Assembly: GCF_008281175.1 (NCBI RefSeq)
Contig: NZ_CP036524.1
Coordinates: forward strand, 1,550,001-1,614,000
Length of the DNA stretch: 64,000 nucleotides
Direction: 5' to 3'
Origin: [Clostridium] hylemonae DSM 15053
GTDB lineage: Bacteria > Bacillota > Clostridia > Lachnospirales > Lachnospiraceae
The notes under the pieces were generated by a model. That model made no database searches. It was not told the origin of the DNA and saw nothing but the letters and a program-made list of their open reading frames with translations. Shown here one piece after another: positions 27,234 through 36,020 of this stretch (positions are counted from its first letter, which is position 1; each line of letters opens with the position of its first letter). A program made the translations under genes and the position numbers.

Positions 27234-27926
27234 ATGGTTTTATGTATCGGGGACAGCCTGACGCTCGGCGTCATGGGATATTCTTATATTTCGTTCTTAC
27301 GCCGGGAGGAAAGAATCGTAAATCTCGGCGTTAACGGCGATTCACTCTGGGGCGGCACACGGAGGCTGCGCAGCTGCCTGAAAAAAAGCAAATATAAAAG
27401 TGCAGATACGGTCGTCATCTCTCTTGGAACGAACGATATACTGCTTCCTTATCTGTCCGGCCGCTCTCTCTTCTGGAAAGCGCAGTGCAGACTGCGGAAT
27501 CTGTACCGCAGTTTCAGCAGTGACATATGGGAGTTTGCCGAACGCTATGAGACGATAGTCAGAGAACTGGCGGATGAGGAATATAAGGTGATTCTCATAG
27601 GACTTCCGTACATACAGCTGGCAGGATATCCGCTCGGGAAAGTGGAGGCATATAACGACTGTATACGGAGTACGGCCAAGAGATACGGCGCACAGTTCAT
27701 AGACATATATTCTATGCAGAGCAGGCATGTGAAAAAGGTCCGGACGTGCAGCTGGGGAAGATATAATTTCGGAAGGCTGGCGGACGGCATGTTCATGCTG
27801 CTGTTTCCGCACAGAAAAGATGTATTGTCCCGGAAAAGAGGTCTGGCGGTGACGGTGGACGGCGTACATTTTAATTCCGGCTCAGCGCGGCTGCTTGCGG
27901 GTGCGGTGGAGCGGGTGCTCGGTTGA
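27234..27926 (+). CDS. SGNH/GDSL hydrolase
   Basis: The 230-aa protein has the SGNH blocks: CIGDSLTLG at the N-terminus (Ser nucleophile), LGVNGDSL, SLGTNDI, and DGVHFN near the C-terminus (catalytic Asp and His). There is no signal peptide, so it is probably cytoplasmic. Substrates of this family include acyl esters and carbohydrate acetates; none can be assigned. It starts 14 bases after the corA-like gene and may be co-transcribed. Confidence 0.85.
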   Translation: MVLCIGDSLTLGVMGYSYISFLRREERIVNLGVNGDSLWGGTRRLRSCLKKSKYKSADTVVISLGTNDILLPYLSGRSLFWKAQCRLRNLYRSFSSDIWEFAERYETIVRELADEEYKVILIGLPYIQLAGYPLGKVEAYNDCIRSTAKRYGAQFIDIYSMQSRHVKKVRTCSWGRYNFGRLADGMFMLLFPHRKDVLSRKRGLAVTVDGVHFNSGSARLLAGAVERVLG

Positions 27927-27942
27927 GAGGAGGCGTTGTGTT

Positions 27943-28194
27943 ATGTTCTTTGACAGAACGGAAGTATTCATGACAATGGAACTGGCGCGGTATGCAAGGG
28001 CGAAGGAAATTCTGGACGGGAAGGGAATACCGTACACGGTCAAGACAAAAAGCTCAGGAGGCTACAGCGCCAATTCGCACAGGATGGGAAATTTCGGAGA
28101 GAAATTTGAACACAGTATCACATATTATATATACACGAAGAAAGAGCATGCGGAGCGCGCAAAACATTTTATATATAGTGGGCTGCACGGATAG
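27943..28194 (+). CDS. small conserved-looking hypothetical protein
   Basis: I chose ATG 27943, with GAGAGGAGG about 10 bases upstream; the longer frame starts inside the SGNH hydrolase gene. The 83-aa protein is hydrophilic and basic, with a helical start (TMELARYARAKEILDGKGIPYTVKT) and a second helix (KKEHAERAKHFIYSG). It resembles the layout of small DUF2007-type signal proteins, but I cannot confirm the family. It is closed by a strong terminator. Confidence 0.65.
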   Translation: MFFDRTEVFMTMELARYARAKEILDGKGIPYTVKTKSSGGYSANSHRMGNFGEKFEHSITYYIYTKKEHAERAKHFIYSGLHG

Positions 28195-28224
28195 AAAAAA
28201 GTTTCCAATTTGGAAACTTTTTTT
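28195..28224 (+). terminator. intrinsic terminator
   Basis: GTTTCC and GGAAAC arms (28201-28206, 28212-28217) are flanked by A-run and T-run, giving a symmetric hairpin that could work in both directions. It follows the small hypothetical gene by a few bases. Confidence 0.85.
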
Positions 28225-28300
28225 CTTATTGTTGCGTCTTAATCCGTTGATAATGAGGATAATAATACTATAATGGGATTATAAGAAGGAGGGAAGAAAA

Positions 28301-29404
28301 ATGGCTGCTGTGAATATTGGCAAAAATATTATGAAATACAGGCGGGAAACAGGAATCACCCAGGAACAGCTCGCAGAGCATATGGGAGTATCGAAGTCAT
28401 CGGTGTCCAAATGGGAGACCGGCAACGCGTATCCGGACATCTGCCTTCTTCCGGAACTGGCAACTTTGTTTAATATCTCTGTCGATACTTTGATGGGATA
28501 CGAGCCGCAGCTTACGAAGAAAAGAATCGCAAAGCTGTACCGGGAGCTGGCGGAGGCATTTCCGTCAGAGCCGGAGGGGACATATGAAAAATGTGAAAAC
28601 ATGATCAAGAAGTATTATTCCTGTTTTCCATTTTTATATAAGATGGCGCTGCTGTATCTGAATCATGCAGTGCTCATGAAAGAGCCGGATACGGTGATGG
28701 AGCGTGCATGGATGCTCTGCAGAAGGATAGAGCAGGACAGCGCCGATGCGTCGCTCATCAAAGATACGGTCTCGCTGGAGGTGACGATACTGATCATGCG
28801 CAACAAACCGCTCGAAGCGCTGGAGATACTCGGCGAGGATGTAAGGCCGCTGGGCCAGGACGCAGAGATGACCGGGGCGGCGTATGAGCAGCTGGGCGAC
28901 CGGAAGAAGGCAAGGGAGATATTCCAGGTCTGCGCGTACCAGCATCTGCTCTTCTTTATGCAGGATTCTGTAAATTTGATGATGCTCAGCACAGAAGACA
29001 GGGAATTCTGCGACGAGACGATAAAGAGGCTTACGGAGATCATAAAGCTGTACGGACTGGAAAAGCTGCATTTTTATACGGCGCTGCAGTTCTATATGGC
29101 AGCGGCGGAATTGTATGCCGGAAGAAACGAGGAAGGGAAGGCCGTTGAGATGATCGAAAGGTACACCGATGTTGTGTTAAAGACACCGATGCCGTGGAGT
29201 CTTGCCTCCAGAGATTCTTACTTTACAGACGTCGATGACTGGCTGAAGCGGTTTGATGCGGATAAAGGCACGCCGAGAGGCTCCAGGCTCATCAAAGAAT
29301 CCCTTTCAGCTTCACTGACGCAGAATCCGGTGTTTCAGCATATGCGGGAAGAATTCAGGTTCCGCACATGTGTGGAAAAACTTAAGAAATTACAGGAGGA
29401 ATAA
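28301..29404 (+). CDS. XRE-family regulator with TPR-like C-terminal domain
   Basis: The 367-aa protein starts with a helix-turn-helix of the XRE/Cro type (residues about 8-62: ITQEQLAEHMGVSKSSVSKWETG). The long all-helical remainder resembles tetratricopeptide repeats of regulators that sense peptides or proteins. It heads an operon with a small PLDc_N protein and an ABC transporter (3-base gaps or overlaps), so it probably controls that transporter. Confidence 0.85.
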   Translation: MAAVNIGKNIMKYRRETGITQEQLAEHMGVSKSSVSKWETGNAYPDICLLPELATLFNISVDTLMGYEPQLTKKRIAKLYRELAEAFPSEPEGTYEKCENMIKKYYSCFPFLYKMALLYLNHAVLMKEPDTVMERAWMLCRRIEQDSADASLIKDTVSLEVTILIMRNKPLEALEILGEDVRPLGQDAEMTGAAYEQLGDRKKAREIFQVCAYQHLLFFMQDSVNLMMLSTEDREFCDETIKRLTEIIKLYGLEKLHFYTALQFYMAAAELYAGRNEEGKAVEMIERYTDVVLKTPMPWSLASRDSYFTDVDDWLKRFDADKGTPRGSRLIKESLSASLTQNPVFQHMREEFRFRTCVEKLKKLQEE

Positions 29405-29407
29405 AAT

Positions 29408-29617
29408 ATGAATGCATTCGATGTATTAAGGGAATATCTGCCGGTATTGCTGCCGCTTATCCTCATAGAATTAGGGCTGGCGCTTACGGCGCTCATACAT
29501 GTGCTCCGCCACAGACATTACAAATTCGGAAACAGGGCGCTGTGGGTGATCGTAGTGCTGTTCGTGCAGATCATCGGTCCGGTTGCATATTTCGTATTCG
29601 GGCGGGAGGAGTCATAG
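29408..29617 (+). CDS. small PLDc_N-domain membrane protein
   Basis: The 69-aa protein has two transmembrane helices (VLLPLILIELGLALTALI and ALWVIVVLFVQIIGPVAYFVFG) ending in GREES. This matches the PLDc_N (phospholipase D nuclease N-terminal) family, which often stands alone beside ABC exporters. Its stop is immediately followed by the ATPase start. Confidence 0.78.
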   Translation: MNAFDVLREYLPVLLPLILIELGLALTALIHVLRHRHYKFGNRALWVIVVLFVQIIGPVAYFVFGREES

Positions 29618-30529
29618 ATGAACACATTGGAGATCCACGCACTTAAAAAACGCTTTGGACAAAACGACGTGCTGAAAGGGGTGGAGCTTTCTGTGCCGCC
29701 CCATTCCGTCTATGGACTGATCGGACAAAACGGCGCGGGAAAGACGACCACTATGCGGATCGTACTAGGACTGCTCGCGCAGGATGCAGGGGAAGTGTAT
29801 GTGTGCGGCGAAAAGGTAAAGTACGGGGAGACAAAGACAAACCGATATATCGGTTATCTGCCGGATGTCCCGGAGTTTTACGGGTACATGTCTCCGGAAG
29901 AATATTTGGGACTGTGCGGGAGAATCTCCGGTATGGATCATTCCGGCATCAAAGAAAAAAGTGAAGAATTATTGTGCCTGTCGGGACTGAAAGACAGCAG
30001 AAAGAAAAGGATCGCGGGATTCTCCAGGGGGATGAAGCAGAGGCTTGGCATTGCCCAGGCACTTCTGAACGAGCCGAAGCTTCTCATATGCGACGAGCCC
30101 ACATCCGCGCTGGACCCTATGGGACGCAAAGAGATACTTGACATACTGGAACAGGTAAAAGAGAAGACGACGGTTATCTTTTCGACCCATATCCTGTCTG
30201 ACGTAGAGCGTATCTGCGATTCTGTCGCAATACTTCACAACGGAACGATCATACAGGACGGGGATCTGGAGGAACTGAAAATGAGGCATATGGCAGATTC
30301 TCTTCTGCTGGAGCTGCGGCGTCCGGAGGATATGAAGGGGCTGCTTGGAAAGCTTCAAGGTCTGCAGGCCAAACAGCACGATAAGGTGTCGCTCGTCATT
30401 CATGCACCGGATATATACGAGACACAGTACCGGCTGATGAAGATTCTGTCAGAGAGCCGGACGGCGGTGGAAAAGCTGGAGATCCAGGAACCTTCGCTGG
30501 AACATCTTTTTATGGAGGCGGTGAGATGA
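29618..30529 (+). CDS. ABC transporter ATP-binding protein
   Basis: The 303-aa ATPase has Walker A GQNGAGKTT, signature FSRGMKQRLGIAQAL, and Walker B LLICDEPTSALDP followed by the switch histidine (STHIL). It belongs to the CcmA/YxlF-type exporter group. It overlaps the permease by the ATGA at 30526-30529. Substrate unknown; likely a membrane-active compound or peptide. Confidence 0.92.
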   Translation: MNTLEIHALKKRFGQNDVLKGVELSVPPHSVYGLIGQNGAGKTTTMRIVLGLLAQDAGEVYVCGEKVKYGETKTNRYIGYLPDVPEFYGYMSPEEYLGLCGRISGMDHSGIKEKSEELLCLSGLKDSRKKRIAGFSRGMKQRLGIAQALLNEPKLLICDEPTSALDPMGRKEILDILEQVKEKTTVIFSTHILSDVERICDSVAILHNGTIIQDGDLEELKMRHMADSLLLELRRPEDMKGLLGKLQGLQAKQHDKVSLVIHAPDIYETQYRLMKILSESRTAVEKLEIQEPSLEHLFMEAVR

Positions 30530-31290
30530 GAGGATTTGCAGCATTTACGAGAAAAGAATTTACAGAGTATTTACGTTCCTATAAACTGCTCATCATTGTG
30601 ATGGTATTTCTTCTGCTTGGTTTCATGAATCCGGTCTCCGCGAAATATCTGCCGGAGCTGATGGAGAATTTTATGCCCGCAGGGATGAAGATGGAGATCC
30701 CGGAACCGGTAATTGCAGATGCGTGGGCACAGTTTTTTAAAAATGTACCGCAGATAGGGCTTGTCGTCATGGTGATCATCACAAGCGGAACGATGTCGCA
30801 GGAGTTGAGCAGAGGGACACTGCTGCCGGTGCTGACAAAAGGTCTTAAGCGCAGAGCGGTCTGGCTGTCCAAATTCACAGGCGCCGCCGTACTCTGGACG
30901 GGGAGTTATTTCCTTTCATTTGCGGTGACGTATGTGTACAGCCTTCTGTTCTGGGACAAAGCGTCGGTGCCGGAGCTTGGGACGGCGGTGGTCTTTGCAT
31001 GGCTGTTCGGCCTTCTGCTCCAAAGCGTAGTTCTGCTTGGAAGCACACTGTCCAGAAGCTATGCGGGAGGCCTTTTGTCTGCGGGAGCGCTGGTGCTTGC
31101 CGGGATGGTGATGTCCCTGTTCCACGGAGCAGGCAGGTACAGCCCGCTCCGGCTCGCGTCGGACAATATGTCACTGATTGACGGAACGCTGAAGACAGGG
31201 GACTTTCTGCCTGCCGCGGCAGTTACGGGCCTGCTCACGGCGGCGGCCGTGCTGGCCGGAATTATGGTGTTTGACAAGAAACAACTGTAA
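30526..31290 (+). CDS. ABC-2 type permease
   Basis: The 254-aa membrane protein has about six hydrophobic segments, including YKLLIIVMVFLLLGFMNP and IGLVVMVIITSGTMSQELSRGTL, the latter typical of ABC-2 permeases. It pairs with the ATPase just upstream. The operon ends here. Confidence 0.88.
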   Translation: MRGFAAFTRKEFTEYLRSYKLLIIVMVFLLLGFMNPVSAKYLPELMENFMPAGMKMEIPEPVIADAWAQFFKNVPQIGLVVMVIITSGTMSQELSRGTLLPVLTKGLKRRAVWLSKFTGAAVLWTGSYFLSFAVTYVYSLLFWDKASVPELGTAVVFAWLFGLLLQSVVLLGSTLSRSYAGGLLSAGALVLAGMVMSLFHGAGRYSPLRLASDNMSLIDGTLKTGDFLPAAAVTGLLTAAAVLAGIMVFDKKQL

Positions 31291-31307
31291 AAAAGAACAG
31301 GTTTTGT

Positions 31308-31348
31308 GATATAATAGGCTGACAGCATTGCTGGCAGCCTATTATATC
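31308..31348 (+). terminator. large hairpin after the ABC operon
   Basis: GATATAATAGGCTG (31308-31321) and CAGCCTATTATATC (31335-31348) are perfect 14-base inverted repeats around a 13-base loop, which itself contains CAGCATTGCTG. Only a weak T-run (GTTT) follows. The dyad contains a TATAAT, so a role at a promoter of the next gene is also possible. Confidence 0.55.
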
Positions 31349-31369
31349 GTTTGAAAGAAGAGAGGAATT

Positions 31370-32203
31370 ATGTTTGGATATGTTAATATTTACGAACCTG
31401 AGTTAAAGGTCAGGGATTTCAGAAAGTATAAGTCATACTACTGCGGACTCTGCCATACGCTGAAAGAGCGGTATGGGTTTCTCGGGCAGATGACGCTTAC
31501 ATATGATATGACATTTGCGGTAGTGCTGCTTACGTCTCTTTATGAGGCGGAGACAGAACATATAACGTGCCCGTGCAAGGTGCATCCGGTAAAGAAGCAG
31601 GATATGCTTGTAAATGAATATACGGCATACGCGGCAGACATGAATATGGTGCTCGCTTATTTTCACATGAAGGACGACTGGGTAGATGAGAAGAAGATCA
31701 GCGGATTTGCGGGGACATATGCACTCCACCGCAAAGTAAAGAAAATAATAAAGAAATATCCGCGGCAGAGCAGGGTGATCTGCAGGTCGCTGAAGGAGCT
31801 GGCTGCCTGTGAGAGAGAGGGCGTCACAGATATTGATATTCCGGCGGGATGTTTCGGCAGGCTTATGTCAGAACTGTTCGTATACAGGAAGGACCACTGG
31901 GAGGAGCGCCTCAGAACGCTTGGATTCTTTCTGGGCAAATTCATATATATTATGGATGCCTACGAAGATTTGGAGAAGGATGTAAAAGAGGGCTGCTACA
32001 ACCCTCTGAAAGAGACGGCAGACAGGCCGGATCATGAGGACAGGTGCCGGCAGATCCTCCAGATGATGATCGCGGAATGCTGCGCCGGATTTGAACAGCT
32101 GCCGTGTCTTTTAGATGTAGACATTTTGAGAAATATATTATATGATGGAGTTTGGAACCGCTATAAAAAGGTTCAGCAACAAAAGAAGGAAGCGAAGGAA
32201 TAA
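31370..32203 (+). CDS. DUF5685 family protein
   Basis: The 277-aa protein starts MFGYVNIYEPELKVRDF and has paired cysteines in YYCGLCHTLK and CPCKVHP, the pattern of DUF5685. The family is uncharacterised. It is all-helical, with an Asp-rich segment (IMDAYEDLEKDVKEGCYNPL) reminiscent of prenyl synthase-like folds. It sits 6 bases before a J-domain gene, so a shared process is likely. Confidence 0.75.
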   Translation: MFGYVNIYEPELKVRDFRKYKSYYCGLCHTLKERYGFLGQMTLTYDMTFAVVLLTSLYEAETEHITCPCKVHPVKKQDMLVNEYTAYAADMNMVLAYFHMKDDWVDEKKISGFAGTYALHRKVKKIIKKYPRQSRVICRSLKELAACEREGVTDIDIPAGCFGRLMSELFVYRKDHWEERLRTLGFFLGKFIYIMDAYEDLEKDVKEGCYNPLKETADRPDHEDRCRQILQMMIAECCAGFEQLPCLLDVDILRNILYDGVWNRYKKVQQQKKEAKE

Positions 32204-32209
32204 AGCATT

Positions 32210-32860
32210 ATGACAAAGAATCCATATGAAGTGTTGGGGGTATCTCCGAATGCATCAGACGATGAGATAAAGAGCGCGTACCGGGAACTGACAAGAAAAT
32301 ACCATCCGGACGCCAATGTAAATAATCCTTTGGCCGATCTGGCGGAAGAGAGGTTCAAAGAAGTTCAGGAAGCTTACGATACGATCATGAAAGAGCGGGA
32401 ACAGGGCGGCGGATACCGTTACGGATACGGCGGCGCGTACGGAGGGACCGGCGGCGGGCAGCAGGCAGGTTACGACAGCGCGCAGCAGAATGTGGAGATG
32501 CAGGCGGTGTATAACTTTATTAACAGCAGGCGGTTCCGTGAGGCGCTGAATCTACTGGACAGAATGCCCGACAGAACGTCACAGTGGTATTATGCAAGTG
32601 CATATGCCAACGCAGGCATGGGCAACAACGTGCTGGCCAGGGACCATGCGGCCCAGGCGGTCAATATGGAGCCAAACAATGTGCAGTACCGTCAGCTTTT
32701 GAGCCAGCTTGAATGGAACAGCCAGAGGTATCAGAACAATCCGTACGGCGGATACGGCGCCGGCGGACAGACGTGCGGGACCGGAAATATGTGCTGTGAC
32801 CTCTGTATAGCCGACCAGCTCTGTGAATGTATGGGAGGAGATCTTTGCACATGCATATAA
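32210..32860 (+). CDS. J-domain protein with Cys-rich C-terminus
   Basis: The 216-aa protein has a J-domain at residues 1-70 ([31 protein letters not shown], with the HPD that stimulates Hsp70 ATPase). A Gly/Tyr-rich linker and a helical TPR-like part follow. The tail has nine cysteines, reading [20 protein letters not shown]. It lacks the zinc-finger and substrate domains of DnaJ, so it is a specialised co-chaperone. The tail may bind metal. Confidence 0.85.
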   Translation: MTKNPYEVLGVSPNASDDEIKSAYRELTRKYHPDANVNNPLADLAEERFKEVQEAYDTIMKEREQGGGYRYGYGGAYGGTGGGQQAGYDSAQQNVEMQAVYNFINSRRFREALNLLDRMPDRTSQWYYASAYANAGMGNNVLARDHAAQAVNMEPNNVQYRQLLSQLEWNSQRYQNNPYGGYGAGGQTCGTGNMCCDLCIADQLCECMGGDLCTCI

Positions 32861-33384
32861 AGGCAAAATCAATGGCAGTGTGCGGGCTGATGCTGGCCCT
32901 GTCCGTCGTCTTTATGGTACTTGGCAGTGTGATAGAGACGAGCACCTTGTTTTTACTGGCAGCTGCCTCTTTTTTTACGGGGATCGTCATTCGGGAGTTC
33001 GGCCTTGGAATGGGGGCCGCATTCTGGATTGCGGCAGTCCTTCTCGGATTGCTGCTCGCTCCGAATAAATTCTATGTCATCACTTTTGCGGCGATGGGAT
33101 TTTATATTGAAGCAGCCGAATTTATCCACCGTAAGCTCGGAACGATTGCAAATCTTAAGAACCGCAGCGCGGTATTCTGGGTGTTAAAGTATATCGTGTT
33201 CAATATTTTGTATATACCTGCTGTATTTGGATTCCGGGAGCTCTTGTTCGGACGCAGTATATCCGGCGGATTCCTGGCTGTTGTTATCGTGGCGGGACAG
33301 GCGGGGCTGTTCATATACGACAGGGCTTATGAATATGCGCAGAGGCAGATCTGGAGCCGGATGCGCAAGCATCTTATGAATTAG
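32851..33384 (+). CDS. integral membrane protein of unknown function
   Basis: I chose ATG 32851, with GGAGGAG 10 bases upstream, which overlaps the end of the J-domain gene. The 177-aa protein has about five membrane helices, including [38 protein letters not shown] and [20 protein letters not shown]. The pattern is like small ECF S-component-type proteins, but no family is certain. Confidence 0.72.
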   Translation: MHIKAKSMAVCGLMLALSVVFMVLGSVIETSTLFLLAAASFFTGIVIREFGLGMGAAFWIAAVLLGLLLAPNKFYVITFAAMGFYIEAAEFIHRKLGTIANLKNRSAVFWVLKYIVFNILYIPAVFGFRELLFGRSISGGFLAVVIVAGQAGLFIYDRAYEYAQRQIWSRMRKHLMN

Positions 33385-33402
33385 AAATTAAATGTAAAAC
33401 GC

Positions 33403-33447
33403 AATAAGGATGGCAGAGCAGCCAACGACTGTTCCGCCATCCTTATT
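33403..33447. terminator. terminator between convergent membrane protein and allH genes
   Basis: AATAAGGATGGC (33403-33414) pairs with GCCATCCTTATT (33436-33447), followed by TT. It lies directly at the allH stop on the minus strand, so it can serve both genes. Confidence 0.8.
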
Positions 33448-34311
33448 TTAAGGAAGCAGCAGGTCCAGAGCGTAAAGAATTCCACACAACGTGTCTGTCC
33501 CGGAAGAATGACCGACGGCGCTGAAGTTACGGAGGATCTCATCTGCCGGAGGCAGATGAGGGAGAGAGCATACGGCCTGGCTGAACTGATTCTGGAGGGC
33601 GCAGTGCAGAAAGGTCCGGCTGATATCATTTGTATCGGACAGACGCCCTTCAAGTTGTATGGCGAGAGCGCGGGCAAAAGGATGTGCGTCCTGGCCGCAG
33701 AGCGTAAGAGCAGCAAGTATACCGCACAGGAAGTCGTCGCCGCTCGGGGTAAGTCCGATCCCGAGTCCAATCAGCCCGGCCAAGACACCGGCCGCTTCGG
33801 AATATTCTTTTTCCCGGAAAAGGATACGGCAGCGGGACATACGCTTTCCGGCTGCAGAGAGCATCAGATCATTTGGAGCTGCCGTCCGGGGAGCAGAGGA
33901 AAACAACAGACAGAACCCACTGTTGTCCGAGCCTTTGACGGCCATGCGGACCTGACTGTAAAGTGCGGCGGAAGAAGAGCCGGAAGGTATCGGGACAAGC
34001 CCGGACCGATAGATGTGTACAGGCCTGTAAGTGAAGACGGATAACTGTCCGCTGGACGAGATCTCCACAGCTTCACCCGACAGACGCACGGGCTGGCCGG
34101 GGCGGATGACGGGAGAAGCCAGGTCCTCCTGCTCAAGATTTGTGACCAGACTGACGGGAGACAGAGGGGAAGCAGCGCTCTGCAGCGCGAGAAGCTGTCC
34201 TTCTGTCTGTATATTTATCGTTTTGTTATATACAGAATGAACGATGCCGGAGGAACATTGACACAGGATATTGTCTGCATATGTGGAGGTATGTGTTATT
34301 AAACGATTCAT
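33448..34311 (-). CDS. allH: oxamic transcarbamylase subunit AllH (DUF2877)
   Basis: The 287-aa protein is a DUF2877 (YlbF-type) protein with the family signature GLGIGLTPSGDDFLCGILAAL. In E. coli the products of allF (fdrA), allG (ylbE) and allH (ylbF) together form oxamic transcarbamylase, which converts oxalurate and phosphate to oxamate and carbamoyl phosphate. It is transcribed away from the allantoin operon, while the fused AllF-AllG partner lies 10 kb away. No other protein in the window could supply this subunit. Confidence 0.82.
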   Translation of the reverse strand: MNRLITHTSTYADNILCQCSSGIVHSVYNKTINIQTEGQLLALQSAASPLSPVSLVTNLEQEDLASPVIRPGQPVRLSGEAVEISSSGQLSVFTYRPVHIYRSGLVPIPSGSSSAALYSQVRMAVKGSDNSGFCLLFSSAPRTAAPNDLMLSAAGKRMSRCRILFREKEYSEAAGVLAGLIGLGIGLTPSGDDFLCGILAALTLCGQDAHPFARALAIQLEGRLSDTNDISRTFLHCALQNQFSQAVCSLPHLPPADEILRNFSAVGHSSGTDTLCGILYALDLLLP

Positions 34312-34364
34312 AGCGCACGGGCTCCTTGAATGATAGTGGTGGCGGAGGCATTATGACAGACTCC

Positions 34365-34396
34365 AATCTAATAATAGATTCTATCAAATAATAGAA
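34365..34396. promoter_or_regulatory. paired dyads upstream of the allantoin operon
   Basis: AATCTA-ATAA-TAGATT (34365-34380) and TTCTAT-CAAATA-ATAGAA (34379-34396) are overlapping inverted repeats. A third related dyad, CTAT-CTA-ATAG, lies at 34495-34505, over the -10 box. They lie between allH and the first allantoinase, so they may control both. Confidence 0.45.
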
Positions 34397-34479
34397 TAAA
34401 TTACAAAAAATAAATTAAATACGATTTAATTTTATACATATCAGACAAAAAAAGGTTATTTTTTCCCGTTTTCATGTCA

Positions 34480-34508
34480 TTGTTTTTCCCTATACTATCT
34501 AATAGAAT
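34480..34508 (+). promoter_or_regulatory. promoter of the first allantoinase operon
   Basis: TTGTTT (34480-34485) and TAGAAT (34503-34508) are 17 bases apart and lie 76 bases upstream of the start codon. The -10 overlaps the third CTAT/ATAG dyad. Confidence 0.5.
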
Positions 34509-34525
34509 ACAGAGTAAGAAATAAA

Positions 34526-34535
34526 TGGTTAACCA
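34526..34535. promoter_or_regulatory. candidate GntR/FCD operator TGGTTAACCA
   Basis: A perfect 10-base palindrome TGGTTAACCA lies between the promoter and the first allantoinase. Nearly the same sequence, TGGTTGACCA, occurs at 41653-41662 upstream of the second operon. It resembles the FadR-type TGGTNNNACCA operators of FCD-domain GntR regulators; one such regulator is encoded at 51122. Confidence 0.5.
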
Positions 34536-34583
34536 GAGTATGATAAAAAAAAGACAATTTTACCTTTGACAAGGAGGAAAGCA

Positions 34584-35993
34584 ATGTATGATTTAGTTGT
34601 AAAAAACGGGAAACTTGTAACCCCGGACAGGATTTACGAAGCTGATATCGCGGTGAAAGACGGAGTATACTCTGCCTTTCTTGCAAAAGGAACACAGACA
34701 GAGGCGAAAGAGGTCATTGATGCAGAGGGAAACTATGTATTCCCAGGCATTATTGACTGCCACGCGCATCTCAATGAACCGGGATTTGAGTACCGCGAAG
34801 ACTTCGAGACCGGCTCCAGGGCCGCCGCTGTGGCAGGCTGTACATGTCTGATCGATATGCCTTTGAACAATGACCCTTCTCTTATGAACAAAGAAATCTT
34901 CGATTTGAAGATGGGACGGATCAGCAAGCATTCTGTAGTTGATTTTGCTCTGTGGGGAGGCATTGTAGGAGATTATGACAACGAGCCCGGCTCTGTAAAA
35001 AACAATATGAATGACCTTGTGGATCTGCATAAGTGCGGCGTTGCGGCGTTTAAAGGCTTTACATGCCCAAACGGCGACCTCTTTCCTACGGTAAATATGG
35101 GAAATGTAAGAAAAGCGCTGGAGATTCTGAAACCATACAATGCACTCTGCGGTTTTCACTGTGAAGAGTTCGGCCAGGTGCTGGAGCGCGAAAGAGAGGC
35201 AAAGGCGAGAGAGGGCAGAAGCAGTGAGGAGAAGATCAGAGATTTTCTCGACTCTCACGATGTATGGACAGAATACGTAGCAACGAAAAACGTGATCGAT
35301 ATGGCACGCGCCACGGGCGGACGAGTGCATATCTGCCATGTGAGCCATCCGATGGTCGCTCAGGTCGTAAAAGACGCTATCCACGAAGGACTCCCGGTTA
35401 CGGCAGAGACATGTCCTCATTATCTCGGTTTTACGGAGGACTTTGTATTTGAAAAAGGCGCGCCGGCAAAATGCACGCCTCCGATGCGTAAGCAGGAGGA
35501 TATGGAGAAGCTTTGGGATTATGTGCTCGACGGAACATTATCCTGTGTTGGAAGCGATCATTCTCCGGCCGCAGACGAAGAAAAAGATAATGCGGCAAAA
35601 GATATATGGCATGCATGGGGAGGCCTGAACGCTATCCAGTATTTCCTTCCTATGATGTTTGACATGACAGTGAACAAGAAAGGCTTAAGCCCGACACTCA
35701 TCGCAAAAGTGATGGACTACAATCCTGCAAAGGTGTTCGGACTGTACGGACAGAAGGGGGCGTTTGAACTCGGCTTTGACGGGGATATCGTCATCGTGGA
35801 TCCGGATAAGGAGTGGAAATGTACACAGGAGGAACTTCTTACAAAGGGACACGTTTCCTGCTTTGACGGACTGGAGGGGAAAGGCGCGCCGGTATGTACG
35901 ATCATCCGCGGCAGAGTAGTCGCTGAAGGCGGAAGCTATAAAGAGGATGCCGTCGGTTACGGAAAGTATGTGACACCGGCAGACGCGAGATAA
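34584..35993 (+). CDS. allB: allantoinase / cyclic amidohydrolase (copy 1)
   Basis: Allantoinase opens allantoin to allantoate. I chose ATG 34584, with AAGGAGG 6 bases upstream; the longer frame begins with a TTG inside that ribosome site. The 469-aa protein has the two-metal site of the dihydroorotase superfamily: H60 and H62 (DCHAHLNEP), the carboxylated lysine K157 (AFKGF), H192 (FHCE), HVSH near 252, and D325 (GSDHSP). Followed by an NCS1 permease. A second copy with its own permease comes next; which of the two prefers allantoin is not decided. Confidence 0.85.
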   Translation: MYDLVVKNGKLVTPDRIYEADIAVKDGVYSAFLAKGTQTEAKEVIDAEGNYVFPGIIDCHAHLNEPGFEYREDFETGSRAAAVAGCTCLIDMPLNNDPSLMNKEIFDLKMGRISKHSVVDFALWGGIVGDYDNEPGSVKNNMNDLVDLHKCGVAAFKGFTCPNGDLFPTVNMGNVRKALEILKPYNALCGFHCEEFGQVLEREREAKAREGRSSEEKIRDFLDSHDVWTEYVATKNVIDMARATGGRVHICHVSHPMVAQVVKDAIHEGLPVTAETCPHYLGFTEDFVFEKGAPAKCTPPMRKQEDMEKLWDYVLDGTLSCVGSDHSPAADEEKDNAAKDIWHAWGGLNAIQYFLPMMFDMTVNKKGLSPTLIAKVMDYNPAKVFGLYGQKGAFELGFDGDIVIVDPDKEWKCTQEELLTKGHVSCFDGLEGKGAPVCTIIRGRVVAEGGSYKEDAVGYGKYVTPADAR

Positions 35994-36020
35994 CAAGAGA
36001 AGGAATGAAGGAGAAAGATT

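Noticed and set aside
33508-34044. Long plus-strand open frame opposite the allH gene
   Set aside because: It is the shadow of the DUF2877 gene on the minus strand, has no ribosome site and shows low-complexity basic residues.
34365-34505. CRISPR-like short repeats upstream of the first allantoinase
   Set aside because: The repeats are AT-rich dyads of unequal spacing without unique spacers; they look like operators.
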